This document shows positions 1 through 10,104 of a stretch of 64,000 nucleotides of DNA, piece after piece (position 1 is the stretch's first letter; each line of letters begins with the position of its first letter). The notes under the pieces were generated by a model. That model made no database searches. It was not told the origin of the DNA and worked only from the letters and a program-made list of their open reading frames with translations. The position numbers and the translations under genes were made by a program. Origin of the DNA: Leclercia sp. AS011 (lineage in GTDB: Bacteria; Pseudomonadota; Gammaproteobacteria; Enterobacterales; Enterobacteriaceae); the NCBI RefSeq assembly GCF_037152535.1, contig NZ_JBBCMA010000001.1:124001-188000 (forward strand). The letters run 5' to 3'.

Positions 1-93
1 GTCAACGCGCTTGAGATCCTTGATCACGTTCAGCAGCACGCCTACCAGAAAAACCAGTACCAAGATCCACCAATATTTAGCCAGCCAGTCCAT
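1..93 (-). CDS. ypfN: YpfN small inner-membrane protein, N-terminal part (cut by window edge)
   Basis: The first 31 codons are present, starting at the ATG complementary to 91-93; the rest lies outside the window. The peptide begins [18 protein letters not shown] and continues into a basic VIKDLKRVD stretch, which is the UPF0370/YpfN N-terminus: one membrane helix (about residues 7-22) followed by a charged cytoplasmic tail. The full-length E. coli protein has about 66 residues and no established function. It lies 25 bases downstream of dapE on the same strand, so it is probably the last gene of a yffB-dapE-ypfN transcript. Confidence 0.9.
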   Translation of the reverse strand, partial: MDWLAKYWWILVLVFLVGVLLNVIKDLKRVD

Positions 94-118
94 TCGCTTA
101 TCCTTCTTTGGGCAACCG

Positions 119-1246
119 TCAGGCGACGAGCTGCTCCATGATACGTTGATACATACGGGCCAGCAGCTGCAAATCAGCGGCATTCACGCATTCATTGATT
201 TTATGAATCGTGGCATTCACCGGCCCAAGTTCGACCACCTGCGCACCCATACGGGCAATAAAGCGTCCGTCGGATGTACCGCCCGTGGTCAGCAGTTGCG
301 GTTTAATTTCATTATAGTGCGCGATAGCGTTAACTACCGCATCTACCAGTTTACCGCGCCCGGTCAGGAACGGCTGGCCGGAAATCCACCAGTCAACGCT
401 GTAGCGCAGCTGGTGTTTCTCCAGCAGCGCCGCGACGCGCGCTTTGATCATCTCGTCGGTCAGCTCGGTACTGAAGCGGAAGTTAAACTGCACAAACAGA
501 TCGCCAGGGATGACGTTATTGCTGCCGGTGCCGGCCTGGATATTGGCTATTTGCATGCTGGTCGGCGGGAAATAGTCGTTGCCCTTGTCCCACTCAATAC
601 CCACCAGCTCGTTGAGCATCGGCGCGGCGCGGTGCACGGGGTTATCCGCCAGATGCGGATAGGCGACGTGACCCTGGACGCCGTGAATGGTCAGGTTACA
701 GGTCATGGAGCCGCGACGGCCATTTTTGACCACGTCACCCACCACCTCGGTGCTGGACGGTTCGCCCACCAGGCAGTAATCCAGGCGTTCGTTACGCGCC
801 ATCAGCGTTTCCACCACCTTCACGGTGCCGTTTTTGGCGCTGGCCTCTTCGTCGGAGGTGATCAGAAACGCCAGGCGGCCTTTATGGTTCGGGTATTGCG
901 CCACGAAGCGTTCAGCAGCAACCACCATCGCTGCCAGAGAACCTTTCATGTCTGCCGCGCCGCGACCAAACAGCATGCCGTCGCGGATCGTCGGTTCGAA
1001 AGGGGGATTGATCCAGCGGTCAGCGTCACCGGCTGGCACCACATCAGTATGTCCGGCAAACGCCAGCGTTTCACCCTGACCACGCCAGGCCCAGAAATTT
1101 TGCGTATCGCCAAAATCCATAGGTTCGACGGTAAAACCAATCGCCCGCAGGCGTTCGATCATCAGCGCCTGACAACCCGCATCGTCCGGGCTCAGGGAGG
1201 GGCGGCGAATAAGCTGCTGAGTCAGCTCAATGACCGGGCATGACAT
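119..1246 (-). CDS. dapE: Succinyl-diaminopimelate desuccinylase
   Basis: This 375-residue M20-family zinc peptidase homologue hydrolyses N-succinyl-LL-2,6-diaminopimelate to LL-diaminopimelate and succinate in the lysine/peptidoglycan branch of the aspartate pathway, in the cytosol. Visible metal and catalytic motifs are [10 protein letters not shown] (about residue 65), [14 protein letters not shown] (about 94), [11 protein letters not shown] with the general-base Glu (about 130) and NATIHKINE near the C-terminus. Length equals the E. coli enzyme. The start is 3 bases beyond the yffB stop, which suggests translational coupling. Nothing looks damaged. Confidence 0.98.
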   Translation of the reverse strand: MSCPVIELTQQLIRRPSLSPDDAGCQALMIERLRAIGFTVEPMDFGDTQNFWAWRGQGETLAFAGHTDVVPAGDADRWINPPFEPTIRDGMLFGRGAADMKGSLAAMVVAAERFVAQYPNHKGRLAFLITSDEEASAKNGTVKVVETLMARNERLDYCLVGEPSSTEVVGDVVKNGRRGSMTCNLTIHGVQGHVAYPHLADNPVHRAAPMLNELVGIEWDKGNDYFPPTSMQIANIQAGTGSNNVIPGDLFVQFNFRFSTELTDEMIKARVAALLEKHQLRYSVDWWISGQPFLTGRGKLVDAVVNAIAHYNEIKPQLLTTGGTSDGRFIARMGAQVVELGPVNATIHKINECVNAADLQLLARMYQRIMEQLVA

Positions 1247-1249
1247 AGA

Positions 1250-1606
1250 CTACACCTCAATAAAATAGGTTTGGTATTGGTTTTCGTTGAAACCCAGCAG
1301 CATAGGCTTACCGGGCGCCCAGAGCAATGGGCGTTTGATGATTGCTGGCATCTCAATCATTAAGGCGGCAGCGCTGTCGGCATTGTCGATACTGGCGCGC
1401 AGCGTCTCATCCAGTTTTCGCCAGGTGGTACCGCGGGTGTTGAGTAGTGCTTCCCAGCCCAGTTCAGCGATGAATTTTTGCATTAAATCTGCATCAAGAC
1501 CGTCGGCGCGATAGTCGTGAAAACGGTAATCGACGTTGTTTTGCTCCAGCCAGCGGCGGGCTTTTTTGATGGTGTCGCAATTCTTGATGCCGTACAGGGT
1601 GATCAT
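1250..1606 (-). CDS. yffB: ArsC/Spx-family thioredoxin-fold protein YffB
   Basis: This is a 118-residue protein of the arsenate-reductase-like (ArsC/Spx/MgsR) thioredoxin-fold family. It begins [20 protein letters not shown], with the single conserved Cys of the family at about position 10, and contains the typical [12 protein letters not shown] segment (about residue 55). Arsenate reduction is not established for YffB; a glutathione-dependent thiol reductase role has been proposed. I chose the ATG at 1604-1606 over an in-frame start 38 codons upstream because it has a good AAGGA ribosome site (upstream sequence CAAAAGGATTCACT) and gives the family length. It is followed almost immediately by dapE. 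Confidence 0.93.
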   Translation of the reverse strand: MITLYGIKNCDTIKKARRWLEQNNVDYRFHDYRADGLDADLMQKFIAELGWEALLNTRGTTWRKLDETLRASIDNADSAAALMIEMPAIIKRPLLWAPGKPMLLGFNENQYQTYFIEV

Positions 1607-1994
1607 AGTGAATCCTTTTGTCTTTAAAGAGAGCAATTGCTCAGTATTTTCGATGTTTAAGCCTTTGCTAAAATATAACACATTTGTTTTATTACTATAT
1701 TTGATATTCAGGTATGGCATAAATAATGTACTGCGCGTGAATATTATTTCATCTTTTTCGCATAGACGCCCAGCTGCTAAAAAATCGTGTAAGAACAGCC
1801 GCTAATTAAATTTTCCCCTCTTATCCAGGGTTATTTCAAAATATTGCAGTTGGTCACATAAAATTTACCTGACCGGGCCCATATTATCTACAAGCCAGTC
1901 GTACCAACGGGGGTAGAGCAGTATCACTGATTAAAAAGTCTTCACAATGATGATATATTCTCGTAGAATGGCCATAATAATAAGAGAGGTAGTT
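1607..1994. other. yffB-ypfM intergenic region
   Basis: These 388 bases are AT-rich and hold no convincing ORF. They must contain the promoter of yffB-dapE-ypfN (minus strand) and the promoter of ypfM (plus strand, annotated separately). Several AT-rich runs near 1660-1760 could be -10 elements for yffB, but I cannot pick one with confidence. Confidence 0.6.
1941..1969 (+). promoter_or_regulatory. Sigma-70 type promoter for ypfM
   Basis: A -35 box TTCACA (1941-1946) and a -10 box TAGAAT (1964-1969) are separated by exactly 17 bases. The expected transcription start is near 1976, about 20 bases before the ypfM ATG, which leaves just enough room for its ribosome site. Confidence 0.6.
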
Positions 1995-2054
1995 ATGATT
2001 GAACGTGAACTGGGGAACTGGAAAGATTTTATCGAAGGCATGCTTCGTAAATGA
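1995..2054 (+). CDS. ypfM: Microprotein YpfM (19 aa)
   Basis: ATG at 1995 opens a 19-codon reading frame, MIERELGNWKDFIEGMLRK, ending TGA. It differs by about one residue from the E. coli YpfM small protein as I remember it. A ribosome site (GAGAGG at about 1985) lies 6-8 bases upstream and a well-spaced promoter lies before that. The peptide is amphipathic and soluble, with no membrane helix; its function is unknown. It points toward the 3' end of acrD, with a bidirectional terminator between them. Confidence 0.85.
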   Translation: MIERELGNWKDFIEGMLRK

Positions 2055-2118
2055 CATTCAGGAAGAACTGCAAGAGCACTTAATTAGCAAAATAACAATA
2101 GTGTGAAAATAAACACAC

Positions 2119-2149
2119 AAAAAAGGCGTCCGGAGAGGACGCCTTTTTT
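2119..2149. terminator. Bidirectional terminator between ypfM and acrD
   Basis: GGCGTCC pairs with GGACGCC around a GGAGA loop. An A-run flanks the left side and a T-run the right, so the hairpin can stop both ypfM (plus) and acrD (minus) transcription. Confidence 0.9.
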
Positions 2150-2161
2150 ATTTTCAACAGC

Positions 2162-5100
2162 TTATTTCTGTCGTTCCTTTAACGGGAAACGTCGGCGGAC
2201 CAGTACAAAGAACAGCGGAACAAAGTAGATGGCCAGGACCGTCGCGGAGATCATCCCGCCCATCACCCCGGTTCCCACCGCGTGCTGGCTGCTCGACCCC
2301 GCGCCAGAGCTGGTAGCCATCGGCAGCACGCCGAAGACAAACGCCAGCGAGGTCATCAGAATCGGACGCAGGCGCTGGCGGCAGGCGTCAAGGGTCGCTG
2401 CCATCAGCTCCTGGCCTTTCTCGTTCATCTCGTTAGCAAACTCGACAATCAGAATGGCGTTCTTCGCGGACAGGCCAATGACCGTTAACAGCCCGACCTG
2501 GAAGTAGACGTCGTTTTCCAGCCCGCGCATCCAGGTGGCGAGCAGGGCGCCAATCACCCCCAGCGGCACCACCAGCATCACCGAGAACGGCACCGACCAG
2601 CTCTCGTACAGGGCGGCCAGACAGAGGAACACCACCAGCAGCGACAGGGCATAGAGCGCAGGTGCCTGAGCACCGGAGAGGCGCTCCTGATAGGACATGG
2701 CGGTCCACTCGAGGCCAAACCCGGCGGGCAGCTGCTGCACCAGATTTTCCATCACATCCATCGCGGTACCGGTACTGACCCCCGGTGCGGCCTCGCCGAC
2801 AATCTCCACCGCGGAATAGCCGTTGTAGCGCTCCATACGCGGGGAACCGGTCTCCCAGCGGGAGGTGGCAAAGGCCGAGAAGGGCACCATACCGCCGTCT
2901 TTGTTACGCACGTACCACATGTTGATATCGTCCGGCAGCATGCGGTATTTCGCCGCTGCCTGCACGTAGACCTTTTTCACGCGGCCCCGGTCCATAAAGT
3001 CGTTCACGTAGCTCGATCCCCATGCGGTTTGCAGGGTGTCGTTGATATCATCGATGGAGACGCCCAGCGCCTGCGCCTTACGCTGGTCGATATCAATCTG
3101 CAGCTGCGGGCTGTCATCCAGACCGTTGTGGCGCACGCGGGTGAGGGAAGGGTCTTCCCCGGCCAGCTCCAGCAGGCGGTCGCGCGCGGCCATCAGGGCA
3201 TCATGTCCGGCCCCGGCGTGATCCTGCAGCTCCATATCAAAACCTGCTGAACTGCCGAGCCCGCTGATCGCCGGCGGGCTGCTGGCGAAAACCCGCGCCT
3301 CTTTGATGTGGCTGAAGGCTTTGGTGGCGCGCTCGATAATCGCGAACGAGCTGCCGGTTTTGGCATCGCGCTCATCCCAGTCTTTCAGGCGCACAAACAT
3401 ACGCGCCACGTTCTGCCCGTTACCCCCCGGGCCAGAGCCCACGGTGGCAAACACCGACAGCACCGTATCTTTCTCTTTGGTGAAGAAGTACTGCTCGACC
3501 TGCTGGACCACCTTCAGAGTCTGCTGCTGGGTGGAGCCGCTGGGCAACTGCACCGAGGTGATAAACATGCCCCGATCTTCCAGCGGCAGGAACGAGGTCG
3601 GCAGACGCAGGAACAGGAACACCATGCCGCCCAGCAGAAGAGCGTAGATCAGCACCCAGCGCAGGCTGCGCTGCAGGATCCGCCCAACGCCCGCCTCATA
3701 GCGCGCGGCGTTGCGGTCAAACATGCGGTTGAACCAGCCAAAGAAGCCTTTCTGGCCGTGCTGTTCCCCCTTGTGCAGCGGTTTAAGCAGGGTAGCGCAC
3801 AGCGCCGGAGTGAGGATCATCGCCACCAGCACCGACAGCACCATCGCCGCAACGATAGTGATCGAGAACTGGCGGTAGATCGCCCCGGTAGTGCCGCCAA
3901 AGAAGGCCATCGGCACGAACACCGCTGACAGCACCATGGCGATCCCCACCAGCGCCCCCTGGATCTGCTTCATCGATTTTCGCGTCGCTTCGCGCGGGGA
4001 GAGCCCCTCTTCGCTCATGATACGTTCGACGTTCTCCACCACCACGATGGCGTCATCCACCAGCAGGCCTATCGCCAGCACCATCGCAAACATGGTGAGG
4101 GTGTTGATGCTATAGCCAAAGGCGTAGAGCACCGTGAAGGTGCCCATCAGCACCACCGGCACAGCAATGGTCGGGATCAGCGTGGCGCGGAAATTTTGCA
4201 GGAACAGGTACATCACCAGGAATACCAGGGCGATGGCTTCCAGCAGGGTTTTCACCACATCCTCAATCGAGGCCTTCACGAAGGAGGTGGTTTCGTAGGC
4301 AATTTTGTACTCCAGCCCGTGGGGGAAGTACTGGGACAGCTCATCGAGGCGGTTGATCACCTGTTCAGCCGTGGCCATCTCGTTGGCGCCGGAGGCCAGC
4401 TTGACCCCCAGCCCGGAGGCCGGCTTGCCGTTAAAGCGGCTCAGGTAGTCGTATTTCTCCGCGCCCATCTCGACGGTGGCGACATCCCCGAGCCGCACTT
4501 CCGAGCCGTCCTGATTCACGCGCAGGGTGATATCGCGGAACTGCTGCGGGGTCTGCAACAGCGACTGGGAGTTGATGGTGGCGTTCAGCGCCTGATTATC
4601 GATGGACGGCGTGCCGCCCAGCTGACCCACCGCAATTTGCGCGTTTTGTGATTCGATGGCGTCGGTAACGTCTTTCGCCGTCATCTGGAAACTGTTCAGC
4701 TTCGCCGGATCGAGCCAGATACGCATCGAATATTGCGAGCCGTAGGCGTCGATATCCCCCACGCCGTTGATGCGGCTGAGCGGATCCTGAATATTACTGG
4801 CAACATAGTCGGCGATGTCCTGCTTATCCATCGAGCCGTCGTTTGAGACAAAGGCGATGGTCAGGATGTTGGTATCGCCGGTTTTACGCACCGTCACGCC
4901 CTGATTTTGCACCGCCTGCGGCAGCTTGCGCATCGCGGACTGCAGCTGGTTCTGCACCTGCTGCACTGCTTCATCCGGATCAACCCCTGCGGTAAAGCTC
5001 AGCGTGACCGTCGCCTGGCCGGTGGCGCTGCTCTGGGAGGACATGTACATCAGGTTGTCGAGGCCGGTCATGTTCTGCTCGATTACCTGGGTGACGGTGT

Positions 5101-5275
5101 TCTCCAGGGTTTGTGCAGAGGCCCCCGGATAGTTAGCCGTGATCCGCACGTTAGGCGGGGCCAGATCCGGGTACTGCTCAACAGGAAGGGAAAAAATGGC
5201 CAGCGTGCCGGTGAGACACAACAGAATTGCCAGCACCCAGGCAAAAATGGGGCGATCGATGAAAAAATTCGCCAT
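2162..5275 (-). CDS. acrD: AcrD aminoglycoside/multidrug RND efflux transporter
   Basis: This 1037-residue inner-membrane RND pump uses proton motive force and, in relatives, works with AcrA and TolC to export aminoglycosides, bile salts and other amphiphiles. It begins [20 protein letters not shown] as HAE1-family pumps do. Two repeats of periplasmic porter loops and 12 membrane helices are evident. The proton-relay aspartates sit in [18 protein letters not shown] (about residues 404-421), and [18 protein letters not shown] marks the second half-repeat. Identity to E. coli AcrD is higher than to AcrB and the narQ/ypfM context is the acrD locus. It stands alone without an adaptor gene, as in E. 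coli. A BaeR-like box lies upstream. Confidence 0.97.
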   Translation of the reverse strand: MANFFIDRPIFAWVLAILLCLTGTLAIFSLPVEQYPDLAPPNVRITANYPGASAQTLENTVTQVIEQNMTGLDNLMYMSSQSSATGQATVTLSFTAGVDPDEAVQQVQNQLQSAMRKLPQAVQNQGVTVRKTGDTNILTIAFVSNDGSMDKQDIADYVASNIQDPLSRINGVGDIDAYGSQYSMRIWLDPAKLNSFQMTAKDVTDAIESQNAQIAVGQLGGTPSIDNQALNATINSQSLLQTPQQFRDITLRVNQDGSEVRLGDVATVEMGAEKYDYLSRFNGKPASGLGVKLASGANEMATAEQVINRLDELSQYFPHGLEYKIAYETTSFVKASIEDVVKTLLEAIALVFLVMYLFLQNFRATLIPTIAVPVVLMGTFTVLYAFGYSINTLTMFAMVLAIGLLVDDAIVVVENVERIMSEEGLSPREATRKSMKQIQGALVGIAMVLSAVFVPMAFFGGTTGAIYRQFSITIVAAMVLSVLVAMILTPALCATLLKPLHKGEQHGQKGFFGWFNRMFDRNAARYEAGVGRILQRSLRWVLIYALLLGGMVFLFLRLPTSFLPLEDRGMFITSVQLPSGSTQQQTLKVVQQVEQYFFTKEKDTVLSVFATVGSGPGGNGQNVARMFVRLKDWDERDAKTGSSFAIIERATKAFSHIKEARVFASSPPAISGLGSSAGFDMELQDHAGAGHDALMAARDRLLELAGEDPSLTRVRHNGLDDSPQLQIDIDQRKAQALGVSIDDINDTLQTAWGSSYVNDFMDRGRVKKVYVQAAAKYRMLPDDINMWYVRNKDGGMVPFSAFATSRWETGSPRMERYNGYSAVEIVGEAAPGVSTGTAMDVMENLVQQLPAGFGLEWTAMSYQERLSGAQAPALYALSLLVVFLCLAALYESWSVPFSVMLVVPLGVIGALLATWMRGLENDVYFQVGLLTVIGLSAKNAILIVEFANEMNEKGQELMAATLDACRQRLRPILMTSLAFVFGVLPMATSSGAGSSSQHAVGTGVMGGMISATVLAIYFVPLFFVLVRRRFPLKERQK

Positions 5276-5346
5276 TAAAATAAGACCTCGTTTTGCTGCG
5301 CGTCGTCATTGTACATTGCCCGCATAACTCTAGCGGCAAGGCGGAT

Positions 5347-5394
<48 letters not shown>

Positions 5395-5474
5395 ATTCGC
5401 GTCGTTGCCCGGCTGAAGCGGTGAGTATTGCCCATCCCCAGGGCTGAGCGATGACATCCCCCCTGATTTTACCG

Positions 5475-7169
5475 TTATTTACCCTCGGTACTGGCTGACG
5501 AGCGGAAACAGACGCTGACCTGCGTCCCGCCGCCGGGCGGCTGCGAGAAGTGCAGGGTGCCCCCCAGCCGGTCGGCGCGCTCGCGCATGATGTTCAGCCC
5601 GTAGTGACCCGGCGGCTCGCTGGCGTCGCCAATCCCGATCCCGTCGTCGCAAATGCTCACCCTGTGGCTACCGTCCGGGGCGGTAACACAGCTGACACTG
5701 ATGTCGGTGGCCTGCGCGTGCTTGATGGCGTTCAGCACCGCCTCGCGCACAATCTGTAGCAGGTGAACCTGCATCTGGGCGTCCAGCGCCAGGGAGGAGA
5801 GCTGGCAGTCGAGGCTCAGCTTAGCGCCGGTCTGCTTCTGGAGATCGTCCAGCGTCTCCTGCAGCGCGGCGGGCAGGTTTGCCTGGTTCAGCGTCAGGCG
5901 GAAGGTGGTGAGCAGCTCGCGCAGCTGACGGTACGCGGCATTCAGCGCCCGGGAAAAATCGGTAATGATCGCCTGCGCCGCTTCGTTTTCCTCCGGCACC
6001 GTATGTTTGAGCAGCGTCAGCTGGATGCGCAGATACGACAGCACCTGCGCCAGCGAGTCGTGCAGTTCCCTGGCGATAGTGGCGCGCTCCTCCATCAGCA
6101 GCAGCTGGTGGTAGTGCTTTTGCGCCTGATTGGAGAACAGGCCGCGCCCGAGCATGGTGGCCACGTTTTGCATCAGCGGGATCGGCACGGCGCGCTGCCC
6201 GCTTTGCCAGCGCAGCTCACCGAAGCGGGTCTCCAGCATAATGACCGGCAGCACCTGCGTCTCGAGGTGGTCGGCGGCCTCGCCCTCCTGCATTTTCCAG
6301 CCGTCGCTGGTGTGCAGGGCCAGCCAGCCGATCCCGGTGTATTCACGCACGGTTTGCAGGATATGACGGAAACAGTGGCTGTCGATCTTGCTGGTGTTCA
6401 TCGCCTGGGAGCAGGTAAACAGCATCTCCAGCTGCTGGTGGGCCTCATGCAGGTGGCGCGTCTTCTCTTCAACCGAAATTTCCAGCGAGCGGTAGAGGGT
6501 GTGCAGCTCGGTGGCCATATGGTTGTAGGTGCGCGAAAGCAGGCCAAGTTCATTGGGCAGATCGGTATCCGGCACCGCAATATCAAACCGGCCCTGCTCG
6601 ATATGCTGGCTGGAGGCGACCAGACGATTGAGCGGGGCGACCACCTGCTGGCGGATCCGCCGCAGCGTGCTGAGCGCCAGCAGAATAATGCCGATCCCAC
6701 CGACAAAGGAGATGGCGAACACCAGCTGGATTTTATGTTCGGCGTAATGCTGGAGGGAGAGCACAAAGGCGTCGATACGCGCCACATACTCATCCATATG
6801 GTTCTGATACCAGGCGTAGTCGCCCTGATCGAGCTTCTCGTTTACCCCCTGCCACGCCAGCTGCAGCAGGTGATAGCGCTGTTGCACTTCATCCGGCACG
6901 TACCAGCTTTTCAGGGTGCGCAGCGCGGGGGCATTCAGCGTTTGCTGCCAGGCCTGGCGGTGGGGCTGCAGATCGGCGCTACCCCGCTGCATATCGTAAC
7001 CCAGGCGATAGCTCTGCATCCGCAAAGACCCCGCCAGGTTGATCGCTTCGGCGTCGCGCTGGCTGCTGGCGAGGGTAAAGAGGGCGATGGCGCTGGTCAG
7101 CAGCGAGAGGGCAATAATGGCGAAAAAGGCCCGGGCAAGACTGTGTGAAACCGGTCGTTGAACTATCAC
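5475..7169 (-). CDS. narQ: Nitrate/nitrite sensor histidine kinase NarQ
   Basis: This 564-residue membrane sensor senses periplasmic nitrate/nitrite and phosphorylates NarL and NarP. The order is TM1 (about 15-35), a periplasmic domain with the nitrate-binding P-box SLRMQSYRLGYD (about 48-59), TM2 (about 147-165), a HAMP segment, a GAF-like region, and a HisKA_3 domain with the phosphoacceptor His at about residue 370 in ARELHDSLAQ. The HATPase_c box EAVLNAIKHA and GIGIG/GHYGLN follow. The start is GTG (complement of 7167-7169), as in E. coli, with AGGA eight bases upstream. It lies divergent from aegA and upstream of acrD on the same strand, separated by about 200 bases. Confidence 0.96.
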   Translation of the reverse strand: MIVQRPVSHSLARAFFAIIALSLLTSAIALFTLASSQRDAEAINLAGSLRMQSYRLGYDMQRGSADLQPHRQAWQQTLNAPALRTLKSWYVPDEVQQRYHLLQLAWQGVNEKLDQGDYAWYQNHMDEYVARIDAFVLSLQHYAEHKIQLVFAISFVGGIGIILLALSTLRRIRQQVVAPLNRLVASSQHIEQGRFDIAVPDTDLPNELGLLSRTYNHMATELHTLYRSLEISVEEKTRHLHEAHQQLEMLFTCSQAMNTSKIDSHCFRHILQTVREYTGIGWLALHTSDGWKMQEGEAADHLETQVLPVIMLETRFGELRWQSGQRAVPIPLMQNVATMLGRGLFSNQAQKHYHQLLLMEERATIARELHDSLAQVLSYLRIQLTLLKHTVPEENEAAQAIITDFSRALNAAYRQLRELLTTFRLTLNQANLPAALQETLDDLQKQTGAKLSLDCQLSSLALDAQMQVHLLQIVREAVLNAIKHAQATDISVSCVTAPDGSHRVSICDDGIGIGDASEPPGHYGLNIMRERADRLGGTLHFSQPPGGGTQVSVCFRSSASTEGK

Positions 7170-7387
7170 AAATCGCTTCCTGAGCTAAGACGAAACAAAC
7201 CTGAACAACGTTTCCGCAGGGGGATTGAAACGCAATTTCATCAGGAATGAAATTAATTGATCTGACACAGGTTCAGGCGAAATAGTTCGTGTTCCTGGGC
7301 AATTGAACATTGCCTGAAGCCGTGGCGGTGGGTAAATACACTACTCATATAAAGAATAAGGTTATTCAGCCCAGCAAGGGACCCGTG

Positions 7388-9337
7388 ATGAATCATTTTA
7401 TTATGGCTAATAGCCAACAGTGTATTGGATGCCGAGCCTGCGAAGTGGCGTGCGTCATGGCGCATCATAATGAACAACATCCCCTCAGCGCGCGCCATTT
7501 TACTCCGCGTATCAGCGTGGTGAAAGAGGGGAACAAACACAGCGCCGTGACCTGTCACCACTGTGAAAACGCCCCCTGCCTGCAAAGCTGCCCGAACGGG
7601 GCCATCAGTCGCATGCGCGACAGCGTACAGGTTGATGAGCAGAAGTGCATCGGCTGTAAAGCCTGCGTGGTGGCCTGCCCGTTTGGCACCATGGAGATCG
7701 TAACCACCACCGCGCAGAAGTGCGATCTCTGTCTGGATCGCACCGGGGGCCCGGCCTGCGTGGCGAACTGTCCGGCGGATGCCCTGACGCTCGTCAAGCC
7801 CGCTACCCTGAACCAGCTGGCCCGCGCGCGGCAGCAGCGTACGGCGCGTCACGAGGCGCAGCCGTGGCAGACCGGGGCAACGGCCACCCCCCGGGAGATC
7901 GGCAAGCGCGAGCGAATGTTTGCCCTGGCCGCGCGCGGCGAGCCGGATAAACTCACTCCTGAGGCGCGGGCGGGAAATTTCGATGAGATCTATCTCCCGT
8001 TCCGCCCGGCGCAGGCCCAGCGTGAGGCCGACCGCTGCCTGACCTGCGGGGAGCATTCGGTATGCGAATGGACCTGCCCGCTGCACAACCATATTCCTCA
8101 GTGGATCGAACGGGTGAAGGCGGGAGATATCGACGCTGCGGTGGAACTCTCCCATCAGACCAACTGTCTGCCGGAGATCACCGGCCGGGTCTGTCCGCAG
8201 GACAAACTGTGTGAAGGGGCCTGCACGGTGCGTGACGTTGCCGGGTCGGTGACCATCGGCAATATCGAACGCTATATCTCCGACCAGGCGCTGGCCCGAG
8301 GCTGGCGACCCGATCTGAGCCAGGTTATCCCCGTCAATAAGCAGGTTGCCATCATCGGGGCCGGTCCCGCCGGGCTGGCGTGCGCCGATGCGTTAATCCG
8401 CCGCGGCGTCAGCGTCACGGTCTTCGATCGTCATCCGGAGATTGGCGGCCTGCTCACCTTCGGCATTCCGGCCTTTAAGCTGGAGAAATCCCTGCTGGCC
8501 CGCCGTCGGGAGATCTTCACGGCGATGGGCATCCGCTTCGAACTCAACTGTGAAATCGGAAAAGATATCCCCCTGGCGCAGCTGCTCGGCGAGTACGATG
8601 CTCTGTTTGTTGGTGTGGGCACCTACCGTTCGATGAAGGCGGGTATTCCCCATGAGGATGCGCCAGGGGTCTACGATGCCCTGCCGTTCCTGGTGGGTAA
8701 CACCCGGCAACTGATGGGGCTGGCACCGTCGGCGGAAGAGCCCTTTGTCGATACCGCCGGGCTGAACGTGGTGGTGCTCGGCGGCGGCGATACGGCGATG
8801 GACTGCGTGCGCACCGCGCTGCGTCACGGTGCTGCCAGCGTCACCTGCGCCTACCGCCGGGATGAAGCCAACATGCCGGGCTCGAAAAAAGAGGTCAAAA
8901 ACGCCCGGGAAGAGGGGGCCGCCTTTGAGTTTAACGTTCAGCCGGTGGAGCTGACCCTCGACGAGACCGGACGGGTGAACGGCATCCGCCTGCTACGTAC
9001 CCGGCTGGGCGAGCCGGATGCCCAGGGCCGTCGCCGCCCCGTGCCCATCGAGGGCAGCGAGTTTGTGATGCCTGCCGATGCGGTGATCATGGCCTTTGGC
9101 TTCAACCCGCATGCCATGCCCTGGCTGCAGGCCCAGGGGGTTGAGGTGGATGACTGGGGGCGGATTGCCGCCAGCGTCGAGACGCGCTACCGCTATCAGA
9201 CCAGCAACCCGCAGATTTTTGCCGGTGGCGACGCAGTGCGCGGTGCCGATCTGGTGGTCACGGCAATGGCGGAAGGGCGGCATGCTGCCCAGGGCATCCT
9301 GGACTGGCTTGGGGTCGAGGCGCACGCCGCCCATTAA
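7388..9337 (+). CDS. aegA: AegA iron-sulfur / GltD-like flavin oxidoreductase
   Basis: This 649-residue cytosolic fusion protein has an N-terminal polyferredoxin followed by a glutamate-synthase-small-subunit-like NADPH/FAD module. Cys clusters CIGCRACEVAC, CHHCENAPCLQSC, CIGCKACVVAC and CDLC...CVANC occupy about residues 10-130. A further Fe-S segment CLTCGEHSVCEWTC follows at about 220. The FAD site is IIGAGPAGLACAD (about 323) and the NAD(P) site VVVLGGGDTAMDC (about 462). The ATG at 7388 has AAGGGA upstream and gives the family N-terminus MNHFIMANSQQC; an alternative start 26 codons earlier lacks family support. E. coli AegA has been linked to anaerobic urate degradation and formate metabolism; the exact electron partners are unknown. 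Divergent promoter shared with narQ. Confidence 0.93.
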   Translation: MNHFIMANSQQCIGCRACEVACVMAHHNEQHPLSARHFTPRISVVKEGNKHSAVTCHHCENAPCLQSCPNGAISRMRDSVQVDEQKCIGCKACVVACPFGTMEIVTTTAQKCDLCLDRTGGPACVANCPADALTLVKPATLNQLARARQQRTARHEAQPWQTGATATPREIGKRERMFALAARGEPDKLTPEARAGNFDEIYLPFRPAQAQREADRCLTCGEHSVCEWTCPLHNHIPQWIERVKAGDIDAAVELSHQTNCLPEITGRVCPQDKLCEGACTVRDVAGSVTIGNIERYISDQALARGWRPDLSQVIPVNKQVAIIGAGPAGLACADALIRRGVSVTVFDRHPEIGGLLTFGIPAFKLEKSLLARRREIFTAMGIRFELNCEIGKDIPLAQLLGEYDALFVGVGTYRSMKAGIPHEDAPGVYDALPFLVGNTRQLMGLAPSAEEPFVDTAGLNVVVLGGGDTAMDCVRTALRHGAASVTCAYRRDEANMPGSKKEVKNAREEGAAFEFNVQPVELTLDETGRVNGIRLLRTRLGEPDAQGRRRPVPIEGSEFVMPADAVIMAFGFNPHAMPWLQAQGVEVDDWGRIAASVETRYRYQTSNPQIFAGGDAVRGADLVVTAMAEGRHAAQGILDWLGVEAHAAH

Positions 9338-9410
9338 CCTGACGGACGACAACGCGGGCTTCTCAGCGTAGTATGACCCACATGTTTTGCGCTACGGAGC
9401 CCGTATCAAC

Positions 9411-9980
9411 TTGAAAATTGACCTGATTAAAGACAAGTGCCTCTCGGATAACTATTTCATTCTGCGTAACCTGACCTACGATTTAACGCGGCGTAACGGC
9501 GAGGTGGTGCGCCACAAGCGTGAAGTCTACGATCGGGGTAACGGCGCGACGGTGCTGCTTTATAACCCTGAGAAGCAGACCGTGGTGCTGATCCGCCAGT
9601 TCCGCATCGCCACCTGGGTGAACGGCAATCCCGACGGGCGGCTGATTGAAACCTGCGCCGGGCTGCTGGATAACGACGAGCCGGAAGTCTGCATTCGCAA
9701 AGAGGCGATTGAAGAGACCGGTTTTGTGGTCGGTGACGCCCGTAAGGTGTTTGAGCTGTACATGTCCCCCGGCGGCGTGACGGAAATCGTCCATTTCTTC
9801 GTGGCGGAATACAGCGACGCCCAGCGCGCGGGCAAGGGCGGCGGCATAGAGGACGAGGAGATTGAGGTCCTGGAGCTGCCCTTTAGCGAGGCACTCGCGA
9901 TGGTACAATCGGGTGAAATACGGGACGGCAAAACGGTGATACTCTTACAGTATTTGCGCAGCTCCGGGTTAATGGATTGA
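9411..9980 (+). CDS. nudK: GDP-mannose pyrophosphatase NudK
   Basis: This Nudix hydrolase (189 residues from the chosen start) cleaves GDP-mannose and similar sugar nucleotides to GMP plus sugar phosphate. The Nudix box is [23 protein letters not shown] (positions about 78-100), with the expected REAxEExG-like core written here as RKEAIEETG. The N-terminus [24 protein letters not shown] matches E. coli NudK. No ATG is available. I chose TTG at 9411 because GGAG at 9396-9399 sits upstream and the length matches; TTG at 9387 is the alternative and adds 8 residues. It is codirectional with aegA, 73 bases away. Confidence 0.9.
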   Translation: MKIDLIKDKCLSDNYFILRNLTYDLTRRNGEVVRHKREVYDRGNGATVLLYNPEKQTVVLIRQFRIATWVNGNPDGRLIETCAGLLDNDEPEVCIRKEAIEETGFVVGDARKVFELYMSPGGVTEIVHFFVAEYSDAQRAGKGGGIEDEEIEVLELPFSEALAMVQSGEIRDGKTVILLQYLRSSGLMD

Positions 9981-10104
9981 TCTTATTACCCTTAATAAGA
10001 TGCATTTTATATAAATCTATCCGATAAATCCGATTGAGCAACCCCGGTCTGAGCAGGAAGATACGGTCTGTTTGTCTGTCTTTGCTTCCGGGATCCTGCT
10101 ATTC

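Noticed and set aside
5763..7148. 461-codon open frame antisense to narQ
   Set aside because: It lies wholly inside narQ on the other strand, has no family sequence, and reflects GC-rich codon bias.
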